Origin: Hyphomonadaceae bacterium | Lineage (GTDB): Bacteria > Pseudomonadota > Alphaproteobacteria > Caulobacterales > Hyphomonadaceae | Reading direction: 5' to 3' | Length of the DNA: 64,000 nucleotides | NCBI GenBank assembly: GCA_024743315.1 | Contig: JANSWU010000002.1 | Coordinates: forward strand, 248,001 to 312,000 | Part shown: positions 8,041 through 16,438 of the stretch, piece by piece | Layout of the letters: the number at the start of each line of letters is the position of its first letter | How positions within the stretch are numbered: position 1 is the first letter of the stretch | The notes under the pieces: generated by a model | Told to the model about the DNA's origin: nothing | The model's database searches: none | The model's input: only the letters and a program-made list of their open reading frames with translations | Position numbers and translations under genes: made by a program

Positions 8041-8073
8041 CCCCGCCACGCGCTTCAGTGTGGCGGGGTTTTT
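8041..8073 (+). terminator. Rho-independent terminator abutting the next ribosome binding site
   Basis: CCCCGCCAC (8041-8049) pairs with GTGGCGGGG (8060-8068), extended by a G-U and a C-G pair, followed by TTTTT at 8069-8073. It ends the acyl-CoA dehydrogenase operon. The Shine-Dalgarno GGAGG of the next gene (8076-8080) begins three bases later. Confidence 0.88.
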
Positions 8074-8085
8074 ATGGAGGATCGA

Positions 8086-8610
8086 ATGCGCGGATTTTTT
8101 CTGACTGGAGCTTTGCTCGCGCTCGTGCCCACGGGTTTGGCGCAAGACGAGACACCGCCGCCGCCATGCAGCGGCGACGCTTTCAAGCAATTTGATTTCT
8201 GGCTTGGTGATTGGGAAGTGACGACGCCGGACGGCAATTTGGCCGGCGAGAACCTGATCACTAGCGAAGAGAATGGCTGCTTGATCCTGGAGCGTTGGAG
8301 TTCCGTCAATGGTGGCACTGGACAGAGCTATAATTACTATAATCCGGCGACCGAAAAATGGCGTCAGGTCTGGGTCAGCCAGGGCGCAATGATTGATTAC
8401 GAAGGCGGGCTGACAGAGTCCGGGTCGATGAAGCTGGAAGGCACTATCACCTATGTCGCCAATGGCCTGCAGGCTGCATTTACCGGCGAATGGACGCCGA
8501 ACGAAGACGGCACTGTGACGCAATATTTTGAGCAATATGATGCTGAGGCGGATCAGTGGAATCCTTGGTTTACCGGGCTCTATACCCAAAAGGATCACGA
8601 TACCCCTTAA
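8086..8610 (+). CDS. Secreted DUF1579-like protein
   Basis: 174-aa exported protein: signal peptide (residues 1-19, ending PTGLAQ) and a mature domain with FDFWLGDWEV and GCLILERW, hallmarks of the lipocalin-like DUF1579 family often found in secreted proteins of marine Proteobacteria. I start at the ATG at 8086, which has GGAGG at 8076-8080; an in-frame ATG at 8038 would lie upstream of the terminator hairpin and bury the signal peptide. The stop TAA (8608-8610) overlaps the stop of the convergent gene. Biochemical function is unknown. Confidence 0.8.
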   Translation: MRGFFLTGALLALVPTGLAQDETPPPPCSGDAFKQFDFWLGDWEVTTPDGNLAGENLITSEENGCLILERWSSVNGGTGQSYNYYNPATEKWRQVWVSQGAMIDYEGGLTESGSMKLEGTITYVANGLQAAFTGEWTPNEDGTVTQYFEQYDAEADQWNPWFTGLYTQKDHDTP

Positions 8611-9182
8611 GCGTTCAGGGTCCAAGCGAGCTGGGCGCCGCAGGCGATGAGCTGTAATAGAGCGAGCGCTGCAAATAGCGCGCGCCACCGGACTTTTGGA
8701 AAGCGCAGCCACAAGACAGCGGTTGCAGCCAGCGCGCACACCGTTTCGATCACGCCGCCCCACAATCCATTCGAGCCAGGGTCCCAATAAGAAATCGGCG
8801 ACACAAAGCGCCAATCCGTCAACGGCCAGAAATGCCGGTGCGCATCATCGGCATGAAGCGGAAAATCGCAGGCGACATGGATGAGAGCGGCGGCGCTAAA
8901 GACGCTGACCAGTGGCCACTTGCGCCAGACCGCGATTGCGAGCAGCGCCCCAAAAACAACAAACGAGTTCGACATCGCGCCCAGGCTCTGCCACGGCTCG
9001 GTCCAATATTGGACGTTCCAGGTCTCCTCGCCCGTCCAGCCTTGAAGGCGGCTCCAGGCAAAGAACACAAACATCGATGCATCCGGGACGAAGGCGCCAG
9101 CCAAAACAATCCAATTGCGCCTGGGCATTTCCGGACGCGTCAGGGCGGCAGACGCGATGACCATGTGCGCAATCGTATTCAT
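8607..9182 (-). CDS. YdjM-like membrane-bound metal-dependent hydrolase family protein
   Basis: 191-aa integral membrane protein with about five hydrophobic segments. NTIAHMVIASAALTR at the N-terminus and HVACDFPLHADDAHRHFWPLTDW give the pattern of conserved His/Asp residues seen in PF04307-type (YdjM) proteins. Related alphaproteobacterial proteins are often mislabelled as cobalamin biosynthesis protein CobQ. The coding frame stays open upstream to 9416, but the ATG at 9182 gives a start directly at the conserved block. It is divergent from the crotonase gene (96-bp gap). Substrate unknown. Confidence 0.7.
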   Translation of the reverse strand: MNTIAHMVIASAALTRPEMPRRNWIVLAGAFVPDASMFVFFAWSRLQGWTGEETWNVQYWTEPWQSLGAMSNSFVVFGALLAIAVWRKWPLVSVFSAAALIHVACDFPLHADDAHRHFWPLTDWRFVSPISYWDPGSNGLWGGVIETVCALAATAVLWLRFPKVRWRALFAALALLQLIACGAQLAWTLNA

Positions 9183-9278
9183 TGCCGCAGGCTGCAAGAG
9201 GACTTGCCGCGAGGCAAGTGGTGACACTCGGCGAGACAGCTGTAAAAGCAGACAAAATATACAAGGAGGCGTCGCCAC

Positions 9279-10076
9279 ATGTCCGTCATCAAATTCGAGA
9301 AACACGGAGCCATCGCAACACTGACGCTGACGCGCCCGGACATGATGAACGCGCTCGGCCAAGAGGGCGATGGCGCGGCCGTGGCCGCCGCTTGTGCCGA
9401 GATTGAAGCCGATCATGACATCCGCGTGGCCATCCTGACCGGCGAAGGGCGGGCCTTTTCAGCTGGCGGCGATGTCAAAGCGATGCGCGATCGCACTGGC
9501 GCCTTTGCCGGCTCGCCGTACAGCGTGCGCGAGGGCTATCGCCGCAACATCCACCGGATCGTAAAGTCGCTCTACAATCTCGAGACGCCATTAATTGCCG
9601 CAGTGAATGGCGCCGCGATTGGGCTCGGTTGTGATGTGGCCTGCATGGCGGACGTCCGGATCGCATCCGACAAGGCCAAGTTTGGCGTCACGTTTTTGAA
9701 GCTCGGCCTCATTCCAGGCGACGGCGGGGCCTGGCTCTTACCACGGATCATTGGTGCGAGCCGCGCCGCCGAGCTTTTATTCACGGGCGACGTCATTGAT
9801 GCGGCCACAGCCGCAGACTGGGGCCTGATCTCGCGAGCGGTCCCAGGTGACACCCTGATGGATGAAGCAATGGCCTTGGCGACCCGAATGGCGGTGCAAC
9901 CACCACAAAGCTTGCGCGTCGCCAAGACGCTTCTGCGTCACGGTACGACGGCGAGCTATGAAACCATCATGGAAATGTCGGCCGCCGCTCAATCCATGAT
10001 GCACCACACCGAGGATCACATTGAAGGGGTCAATGCGATCCTCGAAAAGCGCACGCCGACATTTGAAGGCAAATAG
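9279..10076 (+). CDS. Enoyl-CoA hydratase/isomerase (crotonase) family protein
   Basis: 265 aa, normal crotonase length. AFSAGGDVKAM and NGAAIGLGCDVACMAD contain the oxyanion-hole and CoA-binding segments, and IPGDGGAWLLPR is the third conserved block. The two glutamates of classic enoyl-CoA hydratase are not both present: the first position has Asp (GCDVA) and the second falls in FGVTFLKLG without Glu, while Asp in PGDGG is placed as in some isomerases. I therefore call the family, not hydratase activity. AAGGAGG at about 9262-9268 supports the start. It converges with the MAPEG gene with only three bases between the stops. Probably acts in acyl-CoA catabolism with the dehydrogenases upstream. 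Confidence 0.9.
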   Translation: MSVIKFEKHGAIATLTLTRPDMMNALGQEGDGAAVAAACAEIEADHDIRVAILTGEGRAFSAGGDVKAMRDRTGAFAGSPYSVREGYRRNIHRIVKSLYNLETPLIAAVNGAAIGLGCDVACMADVRIASDKAKFGVTFLKLGLIPGDGGAWLLPRIIGASRAAELLFTGDVIDAATAADWGLISRAVPGDTLMDEAMALATRMAVQPPQSLRVAKTLLRHGTTASYETIMEMSAAAQSMMHHTEDHIEGVNAILEKRTPTFEGK

Positions 10077-10079
10077 GCT

Positions 10080-10490
10080 TTAGTGAACCTTGATGATCGC
10101 CATAACGGCGAGCAAAAGCCCACCCGCATAGGTCACGAGCGCGCCGAGTGCTTTCAGGATATGCGGCTTTTCCAATGTCTCGCAGATCAGGAAACCGATC
10201 GCGTGGACCAGGCGGGACACCGTCACGGCGACAATGGTCCACATGACCAGACCGCCAAGGTCTCGGCCTTCATAAGCAAAGCCGACGATCAGGAATAAGC
10301 CGATCAGGAGCGCGGCATATTCAGCCGCATTGCCATGCGCGCGCTGTGCCTTTGCCATGCCGGAACTCGGATCGAGCGTCGTGCCGTAGGCAATGGTTTT
10401 GCTGGCGCCGCGCTGAACGCTGGTCCAGAATGCCAGGAGCAGGGTCAAGATGACCAGGCTGGCCGAGCAAAGAATAATTGTAATATGCAT
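10080..10490 (-). CDS. MAPEG family membrane protein
   Basis: 136-aa protein with four transmembrane helices and the MAPEG signature region KAQRAHGNAAEYAAL. Eukaryotic relatives are microsomal glutathione transferases and eicosanoid synthases; bacterial members may conjugate glutathione to lipophilic compounds. The ATG at 10490 has GGGAGG nine bases upstream; the open frame extends further but lacks family similarity there. It is divergent from the RidA-like gene. Confidence 0.88.
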   Translation of the reverse strand: MHITIILCSASLVILTLLLAFWTSVQRGASKTIAYGTTLDPSSGMAKAQRAHGNAAEYAALLIGLFLIVGFAYEGRDLGGLVMWTIVAVTVSRLVHAIGFLICETLEKPHILKALGALVTYAGGLLLAVMAIIKVH

Positions 10491-10559
10491 TGTGATGAGC
10501 CTCCCATTTGTTTTCTTTTGAGTGTATGGCGCTTCGTCTGACCTGCAAAGGAGACTGCC

Positions 10560-10946
10560 ATGCCGTCGCCGCGCCGATTGATTTCGACCGGATCGCCGTT
10601 TGAGAAGACGATGGGTTATTCCCGCGCCGTGGTGCAGGGCGATTGGTGCTTCGTGTCCGGTGTGACCGGCTATGATTACAAGACTATGGTGATGCCGGAG
10701 GCCATTGCGGCGCAGGCCCACAATTGTTTCGGGACCATCGCAAACGTATTGGACGAAGCTGGCTTCGAGATCACCGATATTGCCCGGGTACAGTACACGG
10801 TCACGGATCGCGCTCTGGTGTCTGAGCTGCAACCCGTGCTGGAAACCCATCTCGGCGATATCCGTCCCGCCGCAACCATGGTGATCGCCGATCTTATCGA
10901 GCCGCAAATGTTGGTGGAAATCGAGGTCACCGCCTATCGCGGCTGA
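10560..10946 (+). CDS. RidA-family (YjgF/YER057c/UK114) protein, non-archetypal
   Basis: 128-aa protein of the Rid superfamily, which forms trimers with ligand sites between subunits. SPFEKTMGYSRAVVQGDWCFVSGVTGYDY and the C-terminal VEIEVTAYRG block are typical. The arginine needed for enamine/imine deaminase activity in archetypal RidA (in the motif PAR-S/T) is replaced: this protein reads RPAATMV. It belongs to the alphaproteobacterial subgroup with that change, whose reaction is not established. AAAGGAG about eight bases upstream of the ATG supports the start. Confidence 0.87.
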   Translation: MPSPRRLISTGSPFEKTMGYSRAVVQGDWCFVSGVTGYDYKTMVMPEAIAAQAHNCFGTIANVLDEAGFEITDIARVQYTVTDRALVSELQPVLETHLGDIRPAATMVIADLIEPQMLVEIEVTAYRG

Positions 10947-11014
10947 CATTCCGGATTTGATTTCTTCGCCAGCCCGCGTAAGTCCACCCCCTATGTTTCA
11001 GAAAGGCCGCAAAC

Positions 11015-12322
11015 ATGCGTGATGGCGGACGAATCGCTGCAGCGATTGATGTTCTGAGTGATGTGCTTGGGCGTCATCAGCCGGTCAAAGTCGCCGCCCG
11101 GGATTGGGGCAAGCGGGCGCGTTATGCGGGCTCAAAAGACCGCGCCTGGGTATCAGGCCTGGTTCTTGACGCGCTGCGCAAGCGCAACTCGATTGCCCAT
11201 GCGATGGGGGATGACAGCCCGCGTGGACTGATCCTCGGCGCGCTGAGCTTTGCGTGGGGCTGGGACATTCGCCGGATAGATGAGGCCATGGATGAGCAGC
11301 ATGCGCCGAGCGCGCTAACGCTGCACGAGCGCGAACGTCTGGTGATGGCGCCGGATGTGACCGCTGAACCGCATATTGCTGGCGATTATCCAGAATGGAT
11401 GTCGCCGCACATGCAGCGCGCGTTTGGGGAACTGGCTGCCGTCGAAGGCCAGGCCATGGCGGTGCGCGCGGATGTCGACCTCCGGGTCAACACGCTTAAG
11501 GTCGACGCAGAGAAGGCTGCGGCCCCGTTGCGCAGCGCCAAAGCCGAGCCGTCCAGGCTGCTGCATCATGCCTTTCACATCCCAGCCCGAGACCCGTCGC
11601 AGCGAGAAGCGAGCCTCGATAATATTCCGGCTTACTCTAAAGGCTGGGTCGAAGTTCAGGATGCCGGATCGCAAATCGCCGCTGCTGCGGCCAATGCGCA
11701 AGCCGGCGAGCAAGTGCTCGATTATTGCGCCGGGGGCGGTGGCAAGACGCTGGCCCTCGCCGCGGCGATGGGCGGCAAAGGCCAGGTCTTTGCCTATGAC
11801 ATTGACGGTCGACGCCTGAGCGCGATCATTCCGCGCCTGAAACGCTCTGGCGCGCACAATGTGCAATTGCTTCACCCAAGTGAGCCAGAGGCGCTTGAAG
11901 CCCTCAAAGGCAAAATGGATTGTGTTTTTGTCGACGCCCCTTGCACCGGGACCGGGACCTGGCGGCGTCGCCCGGACACCAAATGGCGGGTCAAACCCAA
12001 GTCGCTGGAAACCCGGATCAGCCAGCAGGATGAAGTGCTGAGCAAGGCTGCAGACTTTGTGAAACCGGGTGGGCGCTTGCTTTATGCAACCTGCTCCTTC
12101 CTTGTCGAAGAAGATGAAGACCGGGTTGACGCCTTCCTCGCAGCGAGGCCTGGCTGGGGCCAGGAAGATGCGGTCACACATGCGGCCGCCAGTGGTCTTC
12201 TGACAGAGGAAGGTCTGGCCGTGATCAAGGCAGGGCAGGGGCCGTCTGGAAGCGTCCGCCTGACCCCGCGCAGCGCCGGAACGGATGGCTTCTTTTTCGC
12301 CATGCTGCGGCGGCAAGGTTAA
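11015..12322 (+). CDS. RsmB-like rRNA (cytosine-5) methyltransferase, NOL1/NOP2/Sun family
   Basis: 435-aa SAM-dependent methyltransferase that would methylate cytosine in rRNA (16S m5C967 in the RsmB archetype). The N-terminal third is an alpha-helical RNA-binding region, with a weak NusB-like start. Then come DLRVNTLK, the SAM-binding motif VLDYCAGGGGKTLALAAAMGG, and the two catalytic cysteines in DAPCTGTGTWRRRPDTKWR and LLYATCSFLVEEDE. These give a complete catalytic set. It is transcribed in the same direction as the PH-like membrane protein and guaA. Confidence 0.92.
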   Translation: MRDGGRIAAAIDVLSDVLGRHQPVKVAARDWGKRARYAGSKDRAWVSGLVLDALRKRNSIAHAMGDDSPRGLILGALSFAWGWDIRRIDEAMDEQHAPSALTLHERERLVMAPDVTAEPHIAGDYPEWMSPHMQRAFGELAAVEGQAMAVRADVDLRVNTLKVDAEKAAAPLRSAKAEPSRLLHHAFHIPARDPSQREASLDNIPAYSKGWVEVQDAGSQIAAAAANAQAGEQVLDYCAGGGGKTLALAAAMGGKGQVFAYDIDGRRLSAIIPRLKRSGAHNVQLLHPSEPEALEALKGKMDCVFVDAPCTGTGTWRRRPDTKWRVKPKSLETRISQQDEVLSKAADFVKPGGRLLYATCSFLVEEDEDRVDAFLAARPGWGQEDAVTHAAASGLLTEEGLAVIKAGQGPSGSVRLTPRSAGTDGFFFAMLRRQG

Positions 12323-12404
12323 CGCAGATCAAACAAATTGCCGCCGTGGCTTCGCGTCAAATTCAACTCCTTCGGTCAGAGTGTGCGCCAAGAGGGAGGA
12401 CAAA

Positions 12405-13061
12405 ATGGCTGTGAATTCTCAGGATGGCGTAACCACGCTCACCCCGACGGCGTGGAAATGGTTTACAGGCGCCGCCTTCATATTCTTCCTGATTCCGCCT
12501 TTTGGAATTCTGATCGCCGTGGTCTTCATTCTAACGGGAGCAGGGGTGCTCCAACGGCTCACCCTGTCCCCAGATGGGCTTTCAGTGCGCAATTGGTGGT
12601 CGACGAAGACTTATGCCTGGTCCGAGATTGGCGACTTTCGCGTGCACACGGTCAAATCTGGCCTATTCACCGCCGCGAACATGGTCTCCTTCACGCAAAC
12701 GGGCAAGGATGACAGTGTGATGGGAAAGGCGAGTAAGTTCCTCGTCGGCGGTACCGATACTGTTCCGGCGGTTGGCATGAAGGCTGGAAAGCTAGTTCTT
12801 CTCATGCAGGCCTATAAGCAAGGATTTGCGCCGCAAAGCGCTTCCTTTCCGGTCGCGAAAAGTTCGCCAGTATCTGCTCTGCCGGTAAAACCAGCCACAC
12901 CAAAACGCCCGCGGGCTGTACCTGCGACACCGCGGGCGCAACGCATGAGGCATACCGCGAAGCCGAAACTCGGGTCTAAATCAAGCAGCTCGACCCCATT
13001 GGTCCAGGATGGCGGTAGCCTGTTCGGACGGCGTCGTCCTGACTCTCCTTTTGGGTCCTGA
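12405..13061 (+). CDS. Hypothetical membrane protein with PH-like domain
   Basis: 218-aa protein. A hydrophobic stretch at about residues 18-45 (WFTGAAFIFFLIPPFGILIAV) probably forms one or two membrane helices. It is followed by a bacterial-PH-like segment (LTLSPDGLSVRNWWSTKTYAWSEIGDFRV) and a basic Pro/Ala/Ser-rich tail from about residue 130 with low complexity. I start at 12405, where GGGAGGA lies five to ten bases upstream; the frame continues upstream into the methyltransferase gene. Function unknown. Confidence 0.7.
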   Translation: MAVNSQDGVTTLTPTAWKWFTGAAFIFFLIPPFGILIAVVFILTGAGVLQRLTLSPDGLSVRNWWSTKTYAWSEIGDFRVHTVKSGLFTAANMVSFTQTGKDDSVMGKASKFLVGGTDTVPAVGMKAGKLVLLMQAYKQGFAPQSASFPVAKSSPVSALPVKPATPKRPRAVPATPRAQRMRHTAKPKLGSKSSSSTPLVQDGGSLFGRRRPDSPFGS

Positions 13062-13104
13062 TCTGCCCGGTTGAGCCCCGTGCGGGACTCAGCTAAAGGG
13101 CGAC

Positions 13105-14667
13105 ATGGCTGACCAGAAACACGAACGCGCGCTGATTATCGACTTTGGAAGTCAGGTCACGCAGCTCATCGCCCGACGGCTCCGCGAGAGCGGTGTTTAT
13201 TGTGAGATTCACCCGTTCAACAAAGTCGATGACGCCTTCCTAAAAACCTATGATCCACAGGCGGTGATCTTGTCGGGGGGACCAGCCAGCGTCACCTGGG
13301 AGGACAGCCCGCGCGCCCCGGCGGAAGTGTTCGAACTCGGCGTTCCGGTGCTTGGCATCTGCTATGGTCAGCAAGTGATGATGGAACAGCTTGGCGGCCG
13401 GGTTGAAAGCGGCACCAGCCGCGAGTTTGGCCGCGCCTATATTGATCGCGTCATTGACGACCCGATCCTCTACGGTCTGTCCTTCGAAGGGCAGGGCGAG
13501 CAGGTCTGGATGAGCCATGGCGACCACGTCGCGGAGATGGCCGAAGGCTTCGAAGTCGTCGCCAAATCGCCCGGCGCCCCTTTTGCAGTGATCGCGGATC
13601 GTGAGCGTCACTTCTATGGCACACAATTCCACCCGGAAGTCGTGCATACGCTGAGCGGCAAACAGATGTTGCGCAATTTCACCCACGATATTGCCGGCCT
13701 GAAGGGCGACTGGACCATGGCCGCCTATCGCGAAGAGGCGATTGAAAAGATCCGGGCGCAGGTTGGCTCGGGCCGGGTGATTTGCGGACTGTCGGGCGGG
13801 GTCGACAGTTCCGTCGCGGCGGTGCTGATCCATGAAGCGATCGGGAGTCAACTCACCTGCGTCTATGTCGATCACGGCCTGATGCGGATGAATGAGAGCG
13901 AACAAGTCGTCAGCCTATTCCGTGAGCATTACAATATTCCGCTCGTACACGTGGATGCCTCTGATCTGTTTCTCGGTGAGCTGGCGGGGGTGAGCGACCC
14001 GGAACGCAAACGCAAGATCATCGGCAAGCTGTTCATCGATGTGTTTGAAGCAGAGGCCAAAAAGATTGGTGGGGCCGATTTCCTCGCCCAAGGCACGCTT
14101 TATCCAGATGTCATCGAAAGCGTTAGCGCAATTGGTGGTCCCTCGGTGACAATCAAGAGCCACCATAATGTTGGCGGTTTGCCGGAGCGGATGAACATGC
14201 AGCTGGTCGAGCCGCTGCGGGACCTTTTCAAGGATGAAGTGCGAGCCTTGGGCCGCGAGCTTGGTCTGCCGGAAGCCTTCATCGGACGTCATCCTTTTCC
14301 CGGGCCTGGTCTCGCGATCCGTATCCCGGGCGAGATTACACGCGAAAAAGCCGACACGCTGCGAAAGGCGGACGCGATCTATCTTGAAGAGCTGCGCAAC
14401 GCGAATCTTTATGACGAGATCTGGCAGGCTTTTGCGGTTTTGCTGCCGGTAAACACGGTTGGCGTAATGGGCGATGAGCGGACCTATGAGAACGTTTTGG
14501 CGCTGCGTGCGGTAACTTCTACGGATGGTATGACCGCAGATTATTTTCCCTTCGAGCACGACTTTCTTGGTCGCGTCGCGACGAGAATTATCAACGAAGT
14601 CAAGGGTGTAAACCGTGTGGTTTACGACATCACGTCAAAGCCGCCGGGAACCATTGAGTGGGAATAG
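13105..14667 (+). CDS. guaA: GMP synthase (glutamine-hydrolysing)
   Basis: 520-aa two-domain enzyme converting XMP to GMP with glutamine and ATP, the last step of guanine nucleotide synthesis. The N-terminal class I glutaminase has the nucleophile in GICYGQQ and the His-Glu pair in [12 protein letters not shown]. The ATP pyrophosphatase domain has the P-loop [10 protein letters not shown] and [11 protein letters not shown]. The C-terminal dimerisation domain ends in the family-typical KPPGTIEWE. Length and motifs are normal. No guanine riboswitch is visible upstream; a small G+C hairpin sits at 13072-13091. Confidence 0.98.
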   Translation: MADQKHERALIIDFGSQVTQLIARRLRESGVYCEIHPFNKVDDAFLKTYDPQAVILSGGPASVTWEDSPRAPAEVFELGVPVLGICYGQQVMMEQLGGRVESGTSREFGRAYIDRVIDDPILYGLSFEGQGEQVWMSHGDHVAEMAEGFEVVAKSPGAPFAVIADRERHFYGTQFHPEVVHTLSGKQMLRNFTHDIAGLKGDWTMAAYREEAIEKIRAQVGSGRVICGLSGGVDSSVAAVLIHEAIGSQLTCVYVDHGLMRMNESEQVVSLFREHYNIPLVHVDASDLFLGELAGVSDPERKRKIIGKLFIDVFEAEAKKIGGADFLAQGTLYPDVIESVSAIGGPSVTIKSHHNVGGLPERMNMQLVEPLRDLFKDEVRALGRELGLPEAFIGRHPFPGPGLAIRIPGEITREKADTLRKADAIYLEELRNANLYDEIWQAFAVLLPVNTVGVMGDERTYENVLALRAVTSTDGMTADYFPFEHDFLGRVATRIINEVKGVNRVVYDITSKPPGTIEWE

Positions 14668-14683
14668 GGCGCTGCACCGCCCG

Positions 14684-14819
14684 TTAATCATTACAAAGAT
14701 CAAACCTTAATGACGTAAATTTAAGGCCAGCTGATCTGCGCTTTAAGTATCGTCTTAGGAGGTTGTTAAGGCCCTGCACCGATTTTCAGTAGAGTTAATT
14801 TTCGGGCCGACTTTGTTAA
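14684..14819. promoter_or_regulatory. TTAA-rich leader of the 14833-17212 module
   Basis: Seven TTAA tetramers occur at 14684, 14707, 14721, 14743, 14666+100 (14766), 14795 and 14816, where well under one would be expected by chance at this base composition. CCTTAA (14705-14710) and TTAAGG (14721-14726) form an inverted repeat. CtrA recognises TTAA half-sites spaced as TTAA-N7-TTAA; none has that exact spacing, so CtrA control is only a suggestion. Confidence 0.35.
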
Positions 14820-14832
14820 TGGGATTGGGCAA

Positions 14833-16416
14833 ATGAATAGAAAATCGGTGCGCTGGGGCGCAGATATTGGCTATCAGTCTGCAATCAGAACGTTCAAACC
14901 GAAGGAATCGCTGCGCAAGCATGGCCTGAAAGGCAAGCTGTCAGAAGGCGATCTCGGGTTTAGTCGCGGGCGCACCCGCAAGATTGCGCAAGAAGATGCC
15001 GCAGATGCTGTTCCTGCCTCCGAAGCGATCACCGAAGATCAGTGGAGCGAGCGCGAGCAGGAGATTGCTGAGCGCGCTGGAAGCGTCCGTCGCGGCCTTG
15101 AGACCTGGATGAGCGCCACGGCCGCCAGTGTCCGCAATTTCATTCAGGACTGCACGCCAGCAGATATTCATCCAGATCATTTGCGTGAAGTGATCAAGGC
15201 GGAAGAGAATGAGTTTCGCCACTATGAAGTCGACGATGCCGACTCAGCCAAGGATCATCACGATGCGACGGTGATCGAGCTGCAGCACTTCAAGCAGCAG
15301 CATGGCGACCGCATCGGCAAGCGCACACCAGACATTAAGAAAAACGTCGAGCAGACGCTCGCCATCCTGCTTTTGATCATGATTGTCGAAGGCTGCTTCA
15401 ACGCACTCCTGTTCAAGGACGCTCAATCCTCTGGCCTGATGGGCGGCATGATGGTCGCCTTCGGGATCAGTGCCGTCAACGTGTTGTGCGGTGTGCTCGC
15501 GGGCTTCTTCGGGCTGCGTTATCTCAATCACCCGGACAAAGGCTTCCAGATTGCTGGCGGCGTGGTTGCGGGTCTGCTGATCTTCTTCGGCATCATGCTG
15601 AATTTCTTCATCGCGCATTTTCGGGATGCGGTTGAGATTAGCTTGCATGCGGCCCAGGAGGCTGGGTCGCTGGCAGGGTTCTCGATGTTCGACATCTCGC
15701 CTAGTGCCGTGATTGGTAGCATGTTCCCGAATATTTTCGGGCTGGATTCGCTCGTCGCGATTGCCTTGCTCCTGATCGGTCTGACGATTTTTGGTGTTGC
15801 TGTTTATGAAGGCTATGACCGGATTTCCGATCGCTATCCGGGCTATGGCCGGGTCTGGCGCAAGGAACGTCTCGCCTATGAAAAGCGGCAGGCGGTTCGT
15901 AACGGCGTCCGCGATGACCTATCAGATTATTTCACGCGCTGCCGGTTCTGGTTCGAGACCCAACACAAACGCCACACAGCAGCCAAGCGTGAGATCGAGA
16001 AATCGCTGAATGAGTTGGAGGCCCATCGTGACCGTGCCGTTGGCATTGCTGCCAAAGCTGGCGACCAGGAGCGCTCGCTTAAGATCGCTTACCGTCAGGC
16101 GCATCGCCGCGCCCGCAACAAGTTTCGCGACAAGCTCGGCGAGCAGGCGGCGATCCCGGCCTATTTTGATGAGATTGTCACGCCCAACCTGCCCGGCTTT
16201 GACCTCAGCAAAGAGCGTGAACAAGCCAATGCCGCGATCAAAACGATTGAACAGAACCTGACCGCGTTGAATCTGACGCGGGAATGGCTCGAGACGCATA
16301 TTCAAAGCGTGCAGAAGGGCCTCTCCACGATCCAGAAACAGGTCAATCAGGAAGTCGCCAAGGCGCGGGATGCGCGGCTCGCCCGCGAACATCAGAACGA
16401 CGCCCGGTCGGCCTGA
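14833..16416 (+). CDS. Unrecognised multi-pass membrane protein with long cytosolic helical domains
   Basis: 527 aa. Residues 1-170 are soluble, charged and helical, with a basic N-terminus. Four membrane segments follow at about 175-194, 201-229, 237-260 and 302-325. The C-terminal 200 residues are strongly charged coiled coil (for example KREIEKSLNELEAHRDRA). I do not recognise a family. Gly/Met-rich segments in the membrane region (GLMGGMMVAFG) suggest tight helix packing. It precedes the 257-aa gene at 16439 by 22 bases, with the ribosome binding site in the gap, so the two form a module. No enzymatic motif is seen. Confidence 0.8.
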   Translation: MNRKSVRWGADIGYQSAIRTFKPKESLRKHGLKGKLSEGDLGFSRGRTRKIAQEDAADAVPASEAITEDQWSEREQEIAERAGSVRRGLETWMSATAASVRNFIQDCTPADIHPDHLREVIKAEENEFRHYEVDDADSAKDHHDATVIELQHFKQQHGDRIGKRTPDIKKNVEQTLAILLLIMIVEGCFNALLFKDAQSSGLMGGMMVAFGISAVNVLCGVLAGFFGLRYLNHPDKGFQIAGGVVAGLLIFFGIMLNFFIAHFRDAVEISLHAAQEAGSLAGFSMFDISPSAVIGSMFPNIFGLDSLVAIALLLIGLTIFGVAVYEGYDRISDRYPGYGRVWRKERLAYEKRQAVRNGVRDDLSDYFTRCRFWFETQHKRHTAAKREIEKSLNELEAHRDRAVGIAAKAGDQERSLKIAYRQAHRRARNKFRDKLGEQAAIPAYFDEIVTPNLPGFDLSKEREQANAAIKTIEQNLTALNLTREWLETHIQSVQKGLSTIQKQVNQEVAKARDARLAREHQNDARSA

Positions 16417-16438
16417 AAGCAAGAGACGGAGGTAAAAG

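Noticed and set aside
10491-10949. N-terminal extension of the MAPEG frame upstream of 10490
   Set aside because: It would overlap the RidA-like gene antisense and has no family similarity; the ATG at 10490 has a good ribosome binding site.
11315-12316. 333-codon antisense frame across the rRNA methyltransferase gene
   Set aside because: Shadow of a gene with intact catalytic motifs; its Arg/Pro/His-rich product is typical of antisense frames.
13072-13091. Hairpin TGAGCCCCG-TG-CGGGACTCA upstream of guaA, considered as a riboswitch or attenuator
   Set aside because: Short, with no purine-riboswitch core and no T-run; too little to call.
14668-14683. GGGCG-CGCCC stem after guaA as a terminator
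   Set aside because: Five-pair stem without a T-run.
14684-14819. Calling a defined CtrA box or replication origin in the TTAA-rich leader
   Set aside because: No TTAA-N7-TTAA spacing, no DnaA-box cluster and no origin-type gene neighbourhood.
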